DNA of 32,686 bases, taken from Flavobacteriales bacterium (GTDB lineage Bacteria; Bacteroidota; Bacteroidia; JACJYZ01). Under the pieces are notes generated by a model. The model was not told where the DNA came from, searched no databases, and saw nothing but the letters and a program-made list of their open reading frames with translations. Below, piece after piece: positions 1-8,020 of this stretch. The position numbers and the translations under genes are program-made. Within the stretch, counting starts at the first letter, position 1, and each line of letters begins with the position of its first letter. The stretch spans positions 1 to 32,686 of the forward strand of contig JAGQZQ010000033.1 of NCBI GenBank assembly GCA_020435415.1, given 5' to 3'.

Positions 1-1
1 C

Positions 2-373
2 ATCGAGTGGGTTCAGCCCGCGACCGAATCCACCGGAGTTCTGGGCGGAGAAACGATGACCGTGGATCTTCCCGGAGACAACTTTTACCAGTTTGTAGCC
101 AGCCGGCTTACAGAGGATCCGGATGTGGACCGCACCGCCGGCCAGCTGGATTTTATCATTGATGTCGCCGGAGAAGATCTGAATACCTACATGGCGGTGA
201 ACCGTCCGTCAACCGGGATCATCCAGGAAAGGCCGGAGTATTCCAATATCGAAAACGGTTTCGGGATATTCTCCTGCCGGTATTCACAAAGCGTTTTGGG
301 GAAAGACATGACCCTTACTTCCCTGGACTCCTTAAGAGAAGGACGCTTTACCAAGCACCTGGGATTTCTTTGA
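2..373 (+). CDS. C-terminal part of an unidentified protein (5' end outside window)
   Basis: The reading frame is open from base 2 through a TGA at 371-373, giving 123 residues of a gene that begins before the window. An internal ATG lies at 56, but in-frame coding continues upstream of it, so I do not treat it as the start. The visible part has no membrane segment. Its end carries the segment YSNIENGFGIFSCRYSQS followed by a Leu/Thr-rich tail. 'NIENGxGIF'-type endings recall Bacteroidota surface lipoproteins of the DUF4249 kind, but that link is from memory and weak. It could equally be another uncharacterised periplasmic or surface protein. I assign no function. Confidence 0.6.
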   Translation: MEWVQPATESTGVLGGETMTVDLPGDNFYQFVASRLTEDPDVDRTAGQLDFIIDVAGEDLNTYMAVNRPSTGIIQERPEYSNIENGFGIFSCRYSQSVLGKDMTLTSLDSLREGRFTKHLGFL

Positions 374-517
374 TTTTATGACGATTTGGCAGAGGTTGTC
401 AGTCGGGGAGAAAGTCATTTCCACCTGTTTCTGTCAATATTGCCCATATCCGTCTGTGGTATAGTGATTGTGTAAGCAAGACCAAACGCATTTATTCATT
501 ATTCAATTAGCAAAGCA

Positions 518-2437
518 ATGGGAAAAATAATAGGAATCGACCTGGGAACCACCAACTCATGCGTGGCCGTGATGGAAGGCAATGAGCCCGTGGTAATCCC
601 TAACAGTGAAGGTAAACGCACGACCCCTTCCATCGTAGCATTTCTGGACAAGGGTGAAAGGAAGGTAGGAGATCCGGCGAAGCGTCAGGCCATCACCAAT
701 CCCGAGCGTACGATCTATTCTATCAAACGTTTTATGGGAAACAACTTTGGTGAAGTAACCAATGAAGCATCCCGCGTTCCCTATAAAGTTGAAAAAGGAG
801 ATAACAATACCCCGCGTGTGCGCATTGACGACCGTCTGTATACCCCTCAGGAAATTTCAGCCATGGTTCTTCAGAAGATGAAGAAAACCGCGGAAGACTA
901 CCTGGGAACCGAAGTGACGGAAGCCGTGATCACCGTACCTGCATACTTTAACGATGCACAGCGTCAGGCCACCAAGGAAGCCGGTGAAGTTGCCGGACTG
1001 ACCGTAAAACGGATCATCAACGAGCCTACTGCCGCGGCACTGGCATACGGACTGGATAAAAAGACAGAAGACCTTAAGATCGCCGTATTTGACCTGGGTG
1101 GAGGTACATTCGATATTTCCGTTCTCGAACTGGGCGACGGTGTATTTGAAGTAAAATCTACCAATGGTGACACCCACCTCGGTGGTGACGACTTTGATGA
1201 TGTGATTATCAACTGGCTCGCCGATGAATTCCAGAAAGACGAAGGCCTTGATCTCAGAAAAGATCCGATGGCCCTGCAACGTCTGAAGGAAGCTGCGGAG
1301 AAAGCCAAGATCGAGCTTTCCAGCTCTACATCAACAGAGATCAATCTGCCATACATCATGCCGGTAGACGGTATTCCCAAACACCTGGTGCGTAACCTCA
1401 GCAGGTCACAGTTTGAACAACTTGCTGATAAGCTGATCCAGCGTACCCTTGAGCCATGTAAGGCAGCAATGAAAGATGCGGGCATGTCACCCAACGAGGT
1501 GGACGAAGTGATCCTCGTCGGAGGTTCCACCCGTATCCCTGCGATTCAGGAAGTGGTTGAGAAATTCTTTGGAAAGAAACCTTCCAAAGGCGTGAACCCT
1601 GATGAAGTGGTGGCCATCGGTGCCGCTATCCAGGGTGGTGTACTTACCGGAGAAGTGAAAGATGTACTGCTGCTGGACGTAACACCCCTCTCCCTTGGTA
1701 TCGAAACCATGGGTGGAGTGATGACCAAACTGATCGAGTCGAATACGACCATCCCGACGAAAAAATCGGAAACGTTCTCAACGGCTTCGGACAATCAGCC
1801 GTCGGTAGAGATCCATGTGTTGCAGGGTGAGCGCCCCATGGCCGGGGATAACCGGACCATCGGAAGGTTCCACCTCGACGGTATTCCACCGGCACCACGT
1901 GGTGTTCCTCAGGTAGAAGTGACCTTTGACATCGATGCCAACGGTATCCTGAATGTTTCTGCGAAAGACAAAGCCACCGGCAAATCACAGCAGATTCGTA
2001 TCGAAGCGTCTTCCGGTTTGTCAGACCAGGAGATCGAGAAGATGAAGAAGGAAGCCGAGGCCAATGCAGAAAACGATAAGCAGAAGAAAGAAGAAGTGGA
2101 CAAGCTCAACACCGCTGACCAGCTGATCTTCCAAACCGAGAAACAGTTGAAGGAATTCGGAGATAAGCTTTCTGCCGATAAGAAAGATCCGATCGAGAAG
2201 GCACTTCAGGAGTTGAAGGCTGCCTACGAGAAGAAGGAGCTTGCTCCGATCGAAGCCGCAATGGAAAAGCTGAACGAGGTCTGGAAGGCTGCATCCGAAG
2301 AGATGTACAAGGCCAGCCAGGAGCAGCAAGGCGGATCATCCGATCAGGCTCAAGGCCAGCCCAACGCTTCTCAGGGTGGCGACGGTGAAGTCACCGACGT
2401 TGACTTTGAAGAGGTGAAGGACGAAAACGGTCGCTAA
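518..2437 (+). CDS. dnaK: Molecular chaperone DnaK (Hsp70)
   Basis: This 639-residue protein is a full-length Hsp70, the ATP-driven chaperone that binds exposed hydrophobic segments with DnaJ and GrpE in the cytoplasm. The N-terminal ATPase domain opens with [16 protein letters not shown] (phosphate 1). The second phosphate loop [16 protein letters not shown] lies near residues 190-205 and the adenosine motif [14 protein letters not shown] near residue 330. The substrate-binding domain follows the [18 protein letters not shown] linker, then comes a Lys/Glu-rich helical lid. The tail ends with [16 protein letters not shown], close to the canonical EEVKD-type DnaJ-interacting end. No dnaJ, grpE or hrcA is adjacent, and I see no CIRCE element upstream. 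The gene stands alone with its own terminator. Length and motifs are ordinary for the family. Confidence 0.98.
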   Translation: MGKIIGIDLGTTNSCVAVMEGNEPVVIPNSEGKRTTPSIVAFLDKGERKVGDPAKRQAITNPERTIYSIKRFMGNNFGEVTNEASRVPYKVEKGDNNTPRVRIDDRLYTPQEISAMVLQKMKKTAEDYLGTEVTEAVITVPAYFNDAQRQATKEAGEVAGLTVKRIINEPTAAALAYGLDKKTEDLKIAVFDLGGGTFDISVLELGDGVFEVKSTNGDTHLGGDDFDDVIINWLADEFQKDEGLDLRKDPMALQRLKEAAEKAKIELSSSTSTEINLPYIMPVDGIPKHLVRNLSRSQFEQLADKLIQRTLEPCKAAMKDAGMSPNEVDEVILVGGSTRIPAIQEVVEKFFGKKPSKGVNPDEVVAIGAAIQGGVLTGEVKDVLLLDVTPLSLGIETMGGVMTKLIESNTTIPTKKSETFSTASDNQPSVEIHVLQGERPMAGDNRTIGRFHLDGIPPAPRGVPQVEVTFDIDANGILNVSAKDKATGKSQQIRIEASSGLSDQEIEKMKKEAEANAENDKQKKEEVDKLNTADQLIFQTEKQLKEFGDKLSADKKDPIEKALQELKAAYEKKELAPIEAAMEKLNEVWKAASEEMYKASQEQQGGSSDQAQGQPNASQGGDGEVTDVDFEEVKDENGR

Positions 2438-2458
2438 TTTTACAAACCAACATCAGGG

Positions 2459-2488
2459 AAAACCCCGGGAAATTTCCCGGGGTTTTTT
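2459..2488 (+). terminator. Rho-independent terminator of dnaK
   Basis: Positions 2459-2486 are a perfect 28-base inverted repeat (AAAACCCCGGGAAA and its complement), followed by more T residues to 2488. It begins 22 bases after the dnaK stop codon. The A-run on the left and T-run on the right would also allow some function in the opposite direction. Confidence 0.92.
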
Positions 2489-2503
2489 ATTTTCGGTGCC
2501 GCT

Positions 2504-3358
2504 ATGCATTCCAATCTGGTCCGGCTTCACCTGGTGGTGGTGATCTTTGCGTTTACCGCGATACTCGGTAAGCTGATCAGCGCTGAACTTCCCACATCGC
2601 TTCTTGTCTTCTACCGCATGGTCATCGCTTGCGCCGGTTTATATGTCTATGTACGGATCCGGCGCAGAAACCTCGCAGTAAGCCGACGCATAGCCATGGG
2701 TTACCTTGGAGTGGGCGGACTGGTGGCCTTGCACTGGATCTTCTTTTTTCATGCGATCAAAGTGTCCAATGTGTCTGTGACGTTGGGGTGTTTTGCGTCT
2801 GCGGCTTTCTTTACCAGTCTGCTCGAACCCCTCATCACTAGAGGTAGGTACTCCAGATTGAATATCATTCTGAGCGTTGTGGCCATGTCGGGTTTGTATA
2901 TGATCTTTCGTTTCGAGCTGACCTATGTGGAGGGCATGGTCCTGTCGTTATTGTCCGCCCTGCTGGCCGGTTTGTTCACCGTGATCAATAAAAAGATGGT
3001 AAGCCATGGTCAGCCCCTGGTGATGAGTTTCTATGAGATGCTGGGGGGTGCGGTTGTGTTAGGGTTGTACAACCTGTATACCGGTTCCTGGATGGTTCCT
3101 GCGGGAACGGACCTCATTTACCTGCTTATCCTGGGACTGGTATGTACCTCGGTGGCTTTTGTGATGTCCATAGACGTGATGAAAACGCTCAGCGCCTTTC
3201 AGGTTTCCATGACGGTGAACCTGGAGCCGGTCTATGGTATTCTGCTGGCCGTAATGATCTTCGGCGATTCTGAGTGGATGTCACCGGGTTTTTATGCCGG
3301 TGCTGCCATTGTGCTGTTGGCGGTACTGGTGCATCCGTGGCTGGAGAAGTTGGGTTGA
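2504..3358 (+). CDS. EamA/DMT-superfamily transporter
   Basis: This 284-residue, highly hydrophobic protein has about ten predicted membrane segments in two similar halves, the usual size and form of EamA-domain drug/metabolite transporters in the inner membrane. The first half has a family-typical stretch (LPTSLLVFYRMVIACAGL). The end of the second half (VSMTVNLEPVYGILLAVMIFGD) carries the 'LEPV' signature of the fold. The substrate cannot be told from sequence; relatives export amino acids, nucleosides or other metabolites. It starts just after the dnaK terminator and has no visible Shine-Dalgarno sequence, as expected in this phylum. The stop codon is also the first base triplet of an 8-bp tandem repeat array. 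Confidence 0.9.
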   Translation: MHSNLVRLHLVVVIFAFTAILGKLISAELPTSLLVFYRMVIACAGLYVYVRIRRRNLAVSRRIAMGYLGVGGLVALHWIFFFHAIKVSNVSVTLGCFASAAFFTSLLEPLITRGRYSRLNIILSVVAMSGLYMIFRFELTYVEGMVLSLLSALLAGLFTVINKKMVSHGQPLVMSFYEMLGGAVVLGLYNLYTGSWMVPAGTDLIYLLILGLVCTSVAFVMSIDVMKTLSAFQVSMTVNLEPVYGILLAVMIFGDSEWMSPGFYAGAAIVLLAVLVHPWLEKLG

Positions 3359-3418
3359 TGTGGTGATGTATGATGTGATGATGTGGTGATGTGATGATGT
3401 GGTGATGTGGTGATGTGG
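3356..3418. repeat. Eight tandem copies of an 8-bp unit TGATGTGR
   Basis: Reading from the EamA stop codon, the sequence is eight consecutive copies of TGATGTGG/TGATGTGA, with one copy (the second) a base short. The array starts exactly at the TGA of the transporter, so the first unit contains the stop. It has no coding potential of its own and looks like a simple-sequence (slippage) tract. Confidence 0.9.
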
Positions 3419-3420
3419 TG

Positions 3421-3512
3421 ACCTGCCCGCCGACGCTTGGCCATGACGGGGCAGGCTGGTTTGGTGATTGATGAACTGCCCGCCGACGCCTGGGGTGCAG
3501 ATGGCAGGCTGG
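3421..3512. repeat. Two copies of a GC-rich hairpin repeat (CTGCCCGCCGACGC...GGCAGGCTGG)
   Basis: Copy A at 3421-3459 and copy B at 3476-3512 both begin CTGCCCGCCGACGC and end GGCAGGCTGG, with a variable middle. The ends of each are inverted (CCTGCCC with GGGCAGG in copy A), so each can fold as a hairpin. A diverged third copy lies at 24221-24259. This form is typical of short interspersed palindromic repeats in intergenic DNA; I see no coding content. Confidence 0.8.
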
Positions 3513-3542
3513 TTGGTTGGTTAGGCGAAGGTTCCCGAATCG

Positions 3543-3570
3543 CTATGCTCTCGGGACAAGTTGTGCCTTC
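3543..3570. repeat. Short inverted repeat (CCCGA...TCGGG)
   Basis: A small inverted repeat, TCCCGA with a 12-base spacer and TCGGGA, lies between the hairpin repeats and the REP-like motif. It appears to be another piece of the same intergenic repeat patch. It lacks a T-run and is unlikely to be a terminator. Confidence 0.5.
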
Positions 3571-3628
3571 GTCTGTCTATCTCGTAGCTTTAAGCTACAT
3601 TCTTTCCTTCCCCTAAGAACTTTAAGTA

Positions 3629-3660
3629 TTGTCATTCCGAGCGAAGCGAGGAATCTCACA
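3629..3660. repeat. REP-like motif GTCATTCCGAGCGAAGCGAG
   Basis: The sequence GTCATTCCGAGCGAAGCGAG followed by GAATCTCA matches a short palindromic motif (core CGAGCGAAGCGAG) that I recognise as common between genes in many unrelated bacterial genomes, including Bacteroidota. It probably has no gene function of its own. With the neighbouring repeats it makes 3356-3720 a repeat-rich, gene-free patch. Confidence 0.7.
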
Positions 3661-3743
3661 AATGTCCGAATCAGCCAAAGTAGGATTTCGCCGGTAAGTG
3701 GTCCGCGGGTCAATTACTAATAAATAGTTGATTTTCGAGTAAT

Positions 3744-3776
3744 AAAAAAGACGACCTGTTTGGTCGTCTTTTTTTT
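3744..3776. terminator. Bidirectional rho-independent terminator
   Basis: A 13-bp perfect stem (AAAAAAGACGACC with GGTCGTCTTTTTT) encloses a 5-base loop and is followed by further T residues. The A-run on one side and T-run on the other let it work on both strands. It would stop transcripts leaving the EamA/repeat region on the + strand and, more importantly, the long - strand run ending at 3843. Confidence 0.9.
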
Positions 3777-3842
3777 GGTCATTGGGCAGGCATGCCATGT
3801 GGTTGCGGCGTGCCGGCTTGTGCGGGGTAGGGTTCCCCGGGA

Positions 3843-4214
3843 TTATGGTTTGGATGATTTTTCTTCAGGCATGACCTCACCACCACTGGGTTCGGCTTGT
3901 TCGATCTTCTTGGCGGCATTCTTTCTTGCTTTGCCTAAAGAACTCTTTTTCTTTTTGGGGTCTGCTTCAGGAGTCGGCTTGGCCTCTGCTTCAGCTTTTT
4001 GCTCTGTTTGCTTGGCTTCAGCTTTGGGCTGGTTGCTCTCTTTGCCCTGGATGCTGCTGGGGGTTCCTTCTTCCCGGATAATCAGGTCGCCGTTTTTATC
4101 CTTATCCGTAGGGGTTGTCTTATCCGGTTGGGGCGTAGCGTCGGTTTGTGCCCATGCGGTTGTTCCGCCGAAGGCGAAAAGCATAAGGGCTAGTGTAAGG
4201 GCTTTGCTGTTCAT
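3843..4214 (-). CDS. Small secreted Lys/Glu-rich protein of unknown function
   Basis: The gene encodes 123 residues from the ATG at 4214. The frame is open upstream to 4340, but that would overlap the preceding gene by 65 bases, and the residues from 4214 form a clear Sec signal peptide (MNSKALTLALMLFAFGGTTA, cleavage after AWAQ). The mature part is low-complexity: Thr/Pro/Asp/Lys, then repeated Lys-Ala-Glu segments, then a basic KKKKSSLGKARKNAAKK stretch and an acidic Pro-rich end. No known domain is visible. It is probably periplasmic or surface-associated. It is the last gene of the - strand run, 61 bases after the large SPOR-like/barrel gene and just ahead of a terminator, so it may be co-transcribed with that envelope set. 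Confidence 0.75.
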   Translation of the reverse strand: MNSKALTLALMLFAFGGTTAWAQTDATPQPDKTTPTDKDKNGDLIIREEGTPSSIQGKESNQPKAEAKQTEQKAEAEAKPTPEADPKKKKSSLGKARKNAAKKIEQAEPSGGEVMPEEKSSKP

Positions 4215-4275
4215 TGTTTTTTGGTTTTTGTCAAGGTAAGACAAAAATGATACCAAAAAATAACAGCACGTGTGG

Positions 4276-6555
4276 TTATTCTTCCGAAAGGAGGGAGGCG
4301 GCCTCATCCAGCGTGATGGTTTCTCCTTCGTGGAGGGCAACCATCTCCGGTTGTTTTACCCCTGCGTTGGTGGCATCTGAAAGAAATGCCTTGGCCTGGT
4401 TGTAAGTATCGAACTCTTCTGAATGGTAGCGAACGAACTCTTCGTCGCCGGTCTCATCTTTTACAGCACCTTCCAGTGAAAGTACGGCGGTCAGATCATC
4501 CACCGGGATATCGCCACGGAATTCTGCCAGGACCACCATGAACTTCACATAATCGTCCGACATTTCCGCAAGGGAGGGGTCTGATTCAAATGGGTTTTCT
4601 GTCGGAACGGCCATGGACTGGTCGGCGCTGTCGGTGGTCATTTCAGGTGGCGCAACCTCTTCCATTGTATCATCTGAAGATTGCTGTTCACCGTTGTCAT
4701 TTTCAGGGGCGGCCTGTTCATTGTCCTGGTGGTTTTCCTGATCCTGATGATCTTCTTCTTCCTGTTTGGGTGCATTGTTACCATCGGATGGCAGCACGGG
4801 ATCATTTGCAGGGGTGGTTTTCTCCTCTTTACCCGCAGCCTCTTCCGCAGCCAGGGCCTGGGTGATGTTGATTCGCTTTCCGTCCTTGTAGGCCACGACA
4901 AAGGCTCCTTCAAACCCTTTCACCAGCATATTGATCTTATGATCGACTGCCTCTTTGTACTGGTAGAATGTTCCGGACATGTATTTATACATTCCGTTTT
5001 CGGTTTTCAGACTGTTCAGGTCTTTGATGCCATGGAAGGTTTCTTCCGGAACCACCTTGCTGAAGGCACCCAGCTGAACCCGGTACAGCACCTTGTCAAA
5101 GGACATGGTTTTCTCATCTTCCGTTTGTTCACCCTGCAGTCTGGTCACCACTTCTTCGTCGATGTCAACACCGCGGAGGAATTCAGGAACCCACTGTACG
5201 ACTTCCGTACCAGATATGCCGGAGTTTTCCAGCACCTGTCTTCTGACTTCCGCTTCTTCAGCCGTGCGGAAAGACCCAACGGTGATGACCGTTTGTCCTT
5301 TGTCGTTCTTTTCCGTACGCAGATCCTCGAGGTTGAGGAAGGCGTCCATCATATCGGCGGGAATCCCTTCATCAAAGGTTCCTACAAGAATCCGGTATTC
5401 TGCTTCTTCCTGTATGTGTTGTCGTGAATCAAAACCGAAGTCCCCGGTGCTGTCGATGTACTCCATGTAAATATCCAGGATGACTTTGGGTGTCATGAGT
5501 TTCCCCCTGGTATCAACCAGGGTATCCTGCAATGTGGCGGGCTCTTCATCACGGAAGTTGGGGATGCCGTCATTGTCGTCATCCATAGGGCATCCGTGCA
5601 GATCAACCGGTTGTCCTTCGGGTGTTTCCGGACACAGATCATCCACATCCTTTACACCATCCATATCTTCATCTGTTTCTCCGAGTACAAAAAAGTCGAC
5701 GCCCTGGAAGTGCAGGTCATCTTCGGTTGGACTCAGGTTCAACAGATAGCTTGCACCGAAGTAGGTAAACATAAACTTGTCGTTACCGCCGCGGCCTTTT
5801 CTGCCACCTTCACCTTCTTCTGTGATGTTGTCGATAAAGTCGGTAAGGGTATAGTGAAAGTTGGTACCTACTTTAAAACTGATCTCCGGAGTAATGTTCA
5901 TGCTCACACCACCTCCAACAGGGATCACAAAGGATGTCAGGGGATAATTACCAAAGCCATCCAGGTTGGTATTCTGCAAGTTGGTTTCGTAGACATAGTC
6001 TCTTTGAAGGACAATGGAGCTACCGGCATTCGGATCAGACTCGGCCATATTCCGGATGGATCCGTCGTCCCAGTAATAGTAAGGTTCATTATTTGCGTCA
6101 AACAGATCCCCTTTTGGTTTGAAATACATGTAGGATATACCCAGGTTCACATAAGGCGTGAGCACGCGTTGTGAAGGAAGGAATGTACTGAAATCATAGA
6201 ATGCCTGAAAGCCTCCGGAGTAGATCGGGGTTTGAAAATTCAGGTTACGTTCGAGGCTTTTTTCGCTGGCTTCCACTTTACCGGCAAGGAAAAAGAAGCC
6301 GACATGGAAGGCAGGTTTAATTTCTTGTCTGATCTCCAGTTGAAATCCGGGTTTGGTTTTATATGGTTCATTCAGCTGGTCGTAGCCAACATCACCATAA
6401 AAGCGCATCATACCGGCTTCCAGCGTGAATTCGGGTTTGATAGGGAAGGGGAGGCCTTTGGCCGTATCCTGGGCGAAGGCTGTACCGCATGCGGTTGCAA
6501 TCAGTAAAAAACAAACGCCAAATCTCAAAAACCCGTTCTTAATCATAGGATTCAT
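4276..6555 (-). CDS. Outer-membrane barrel protein with TSP3 repeats and three SPOR-like modules
   Basis: This is a 759-residue envelope protein. Residues 1-29 are a Sec signal peptide ending in TAFAQ. Roughly 30-280 resemble an outer-membrane beta-barrel (alternating strands, aromatic-rich). Around 293-340 are Asp-rich calcium loops of thrombospondin type 3 form (DEDMDGVKDVDDLCP, DDDNDGIPNFRDEEP). SPOR-like modules follow near 384-455 (YRILVGTF...) and 490-565 (YRVQLGAFSK...). An acidic Gln/Asn/Glu linker comes next, and a third related module (MVVLAEFRGDIP...) occupies 668-759. SPOR domains bind denuded septal peptidoglycan, so the protein may tie the outer membrane to the wall; that role is inferred. 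The barrel is a paralogue of the one at 8021-9415: both share FYGDVG, RNLNFQ/E and a YYYW-DG-IRN segment. There is no OmpA domain. Confidence 0.82.
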   Translation of the reverse strand: MNPMIKNGFLRFGVCFLLIATACGTAFAQDTAKGLPFPIKPEFTLEAGMMRFYGDVGYDQLNEPYKTKPGFQLEIRQEIKPAFHVGFFFLAGKVEASEKSLERNLNFQTPIYSGGFQAFYDFSTFLPSQRVLTPYVNLGISYMYFKPKGDLFDANNEPYYYWDDGSIRNMAESDPNAGSSIVLQRDYVYETNLQNTNLDGFGNYPLTSFVIPVGGGVSMNITPEISFKVGTNFHYTLTDFIDNITEEGEGGRKGRGGNDKFMFTYFGASYLLNLSPTEDDLHFQGVDFFVLGETDEDMDGVKDVDDLCPETPEGQPVDLHGCPMDDDNDGIPNFRDEEPATLQDTLVDTRGKLMTPKVILDIYMEYIDSTGDFGFDSRQHIQEEAEYRILVGTFDEGIPADMMDAFLNLEDLRTEKNDKGQTVITVGSFRTAEEAEVRRQVLENSGISGTEVVQWVPEFLRGVDIDEEVVTRLQGEQTEDEKTMSFDKVLYRVQLGAFSKVVPEETFHGIKDLNSLKTENGMYKYMSGTFYQYKEAVDHKINMLVKGFEGAFVVAYKDGKRINITQALAAEEAAGKEEKTTPANDPVLPSDGNNAPKQEEEDHQDQENHQDNEQAAPENDNGEQQSSDDTMEEVAPPEMTTDSADQSMAVPTENPFESDPSLAEMSDDYVKFMVVLAEFRGDIPVDDLTAVLSLEGAVKDETGDEEFVRYHSEEFDTYNQAKAFLSDATNAGVKQPEMVALHEGETITLDEAASLLSEE

Positions 6556-6640
6556 TATCTAATCGTTGGCCGTTTATACGGGCAACATCCAATTTGGTTA
6601 TAGGGAACGGGGAACCTATGAAACGCGCATGGTACAGTGC

Positions 6641-8017
6641 TTACCTGAACCATTTTTGCTGGGTGATCATCAGGGCCTCCTGCACGGTGATCCGCTTTTG
6701 CCCGTTATAGGCTGTTACAAAAGGATTCTTTACGTTATTCTGGGTACGGATCACCTCCCTTTTATCCCGTGCATCTTTATATACAGACAGCTTACCAACG
6801 GTGTATTTGTTCCATCCCTGGTGTTGTTCAGGGACCACGGTTTCTGTGATCTTTTTCCTGGTGTTGAAATATCCCAGATCAACGGTACTGTTTTGTAGTG
6901 CCATGATCTGCACCCTGTAAAACACACCGGTTTGCGGTGGTGGTATATTAGTCACACCGCCAGATGCCACATCCTGTTTCGGAGGATCCACTTTCTTTTC
7001 CGGTGGTGTGGGAGGGGTGACCGGCGGAGTGGTTATTTTCTCACCGGTAAGCGGATCTTCCTTTACTTCCGGCTCATCGGTCTTTACTTCATCCGGTGCA
7101 TCGTTTGTTCCACCCTGGTCCATGGCCAGTACATCGCCTTCTTTCAGGGTGAACGGATCGATCACATATTTCTTGGAAGCTTCATTCTCCTGGAAAGTAA
7201 AAGCGCCTTCGATGTGGTCACCGGGTTTGATGGTTGCAGGGGCTTTCACTTTGTATGAAATGGTGAAAATCTGATCTTCGGGAAGATTCATCCATAAGAA
7301 TTTCACGTCCTCACCGACAAAAGAAAAAATAGCGCCCTGGGTTTCGATTCCGGAGGCGCTATATCCTTTAGGCAGTGTTTCCTGTATCTTGGCGAAGCCG
7401 GTGACATTGTCTTTGTTTATCTTGATGGATACCGTGAATTCCTGGCCACCGGTAATCTGCTCGGGGAATACTGTTCTTACCGCGGATACCATGGCAGGAG
7501 TCGTCGTAGCAGGTGGTGCTTCGGCCGTTTCGTCAGCAGGTTTGTCCGTGCTGACCGTAGGAGCGTCCGGGCTGCTATTTATCACGTTCAGTTTTTTCAC
7601 GGGAATGGAAGCCATTTTACGTTCGTTATTCACCACATAAGAAAAGCGTCCACCCATGAACACTTCACCGGAAGGAACATTGTCTGCAACTTTCACCTCA
7701 TAAGATATCTTCATGGCGGCATCCGGTGGCAGTGACATCCAGATAAATTTGACGGAACGGTCTTTAAAAGAGAAGGTGGCGTTGGCTGTATTGACCTGTG
7801 TGGCGGTAAAGCCTTCCGGCAGGTCCTGTTGCAGCTTTGCCAGTCCGGCCAGTTCTCCTTTGACAATGGTGATATCCACTGTGAATGTTTCACCGGCTTT
7901 GACGGTGGCCGGGAAGTTTTGCGTGATGGTCACATCGTTCACCATGATGGAAAGCCATTGGAACAGGCTAACAAGTAAAAGGTGAATGGCAATCAGCAGT
8001 GTTTTTATCATAGCCAC
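6641..8017 (-). CDS. Envelope protein with two tandem repeat domains and a C-terminal SPOR-like module
   Basis: The product has 458 residues. The N-terminus (MAMIKTLLIAIHLLLVSLFQ) is a membrane or signal segment; starting at the second Met (8011) is equally possible. Two homologous domains of about 80-90 residues follow. The first runs from VTITQNFPATVKAGETFTV to ISYEVKV and the second from VFPEQITGGQEFTVSIKI to ISYKVKA. Both contain a LPEG/LPKG turn, an F-F core and a KFIWM/KFLWM-LP motif, which suggests an immunoglobulin-like or DUF11-like beta fold. A Pro/Asp/Glu-rich linker leads to a C-terminal SPOR-like module (FYRVQIMALQNS..., ending in AYNGQKRITVQEAL) that resembles those in the neighbouring 4276-6555 protein. 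It starts 3 bases after the 8021-9415 gene, so the two are almost certainly one transcript. I cannot name its function. Confidence 0.8.
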   Translation of the reverse strand: MAMIKTLLIAIHLLLVSLFQWLSIMVNDVTITQNFPATVKAGETFTVDITIVKGELAGLAKLQQDLPEGFTATQVNTANATFSFKDRSVKFIWMSLPPDAAMKISYEVKVADNVPSGEVFMGGRFSYVVNNERKMASIPVKKLNVINSSPDAPTVSTDKPADETAEAPPATTTPAMVSAVRTVFPEQITGGQEFTVSIKINKDNVTGFAKIQETLPKGYSASGIETQGAIFSFVGEDVKFLWMNLPEDQIFTISYKVKAPATIKPGDHIEGAFTFQENEASKKYVIDPFTLKEGDVLAMDQGGTNDAPDEVKTDEPEVKEDPLTGEKITTPPVTPPTPPEKKVDPPKQDVASGGVTNIPPPQTGVFYRVQIMALQNSTVDLGYFNTRKKITETVVPEQHQGWNKYTVGKLSVYKDARDKREVIRTQNNVKNPFVTAYNGQKRITVQEALMITQQKWFR

Positions 8018-8020
8018 AGA

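Noticed and set aside
440-465. TTGCCC...TATAGT as a dnaK promoter
   Set aside because: It looks sigma-70-like, but the spacing (14 bases) is too short and it does not match the TAnnTTTG form. I see no confident promoter in 374-517.
857-2339. Several antisense frames within dnaK
   Set aside because: They are mirror frames of a strongly conserved gene with no features of their own.
3517-3720. 67-residue frame in the repeat patch
   Set aside because: It is a translation of interspersed repeats (including the CGAGCGAAGCGAG motif) and starts with a non-canonical codon.
3760-4239. 159-residue + strand frame opposite the small secreted protein
   Set aside because: It is the complement of a low-complexity Lys/Glu gene that has a clear signal peptide on the - strand.
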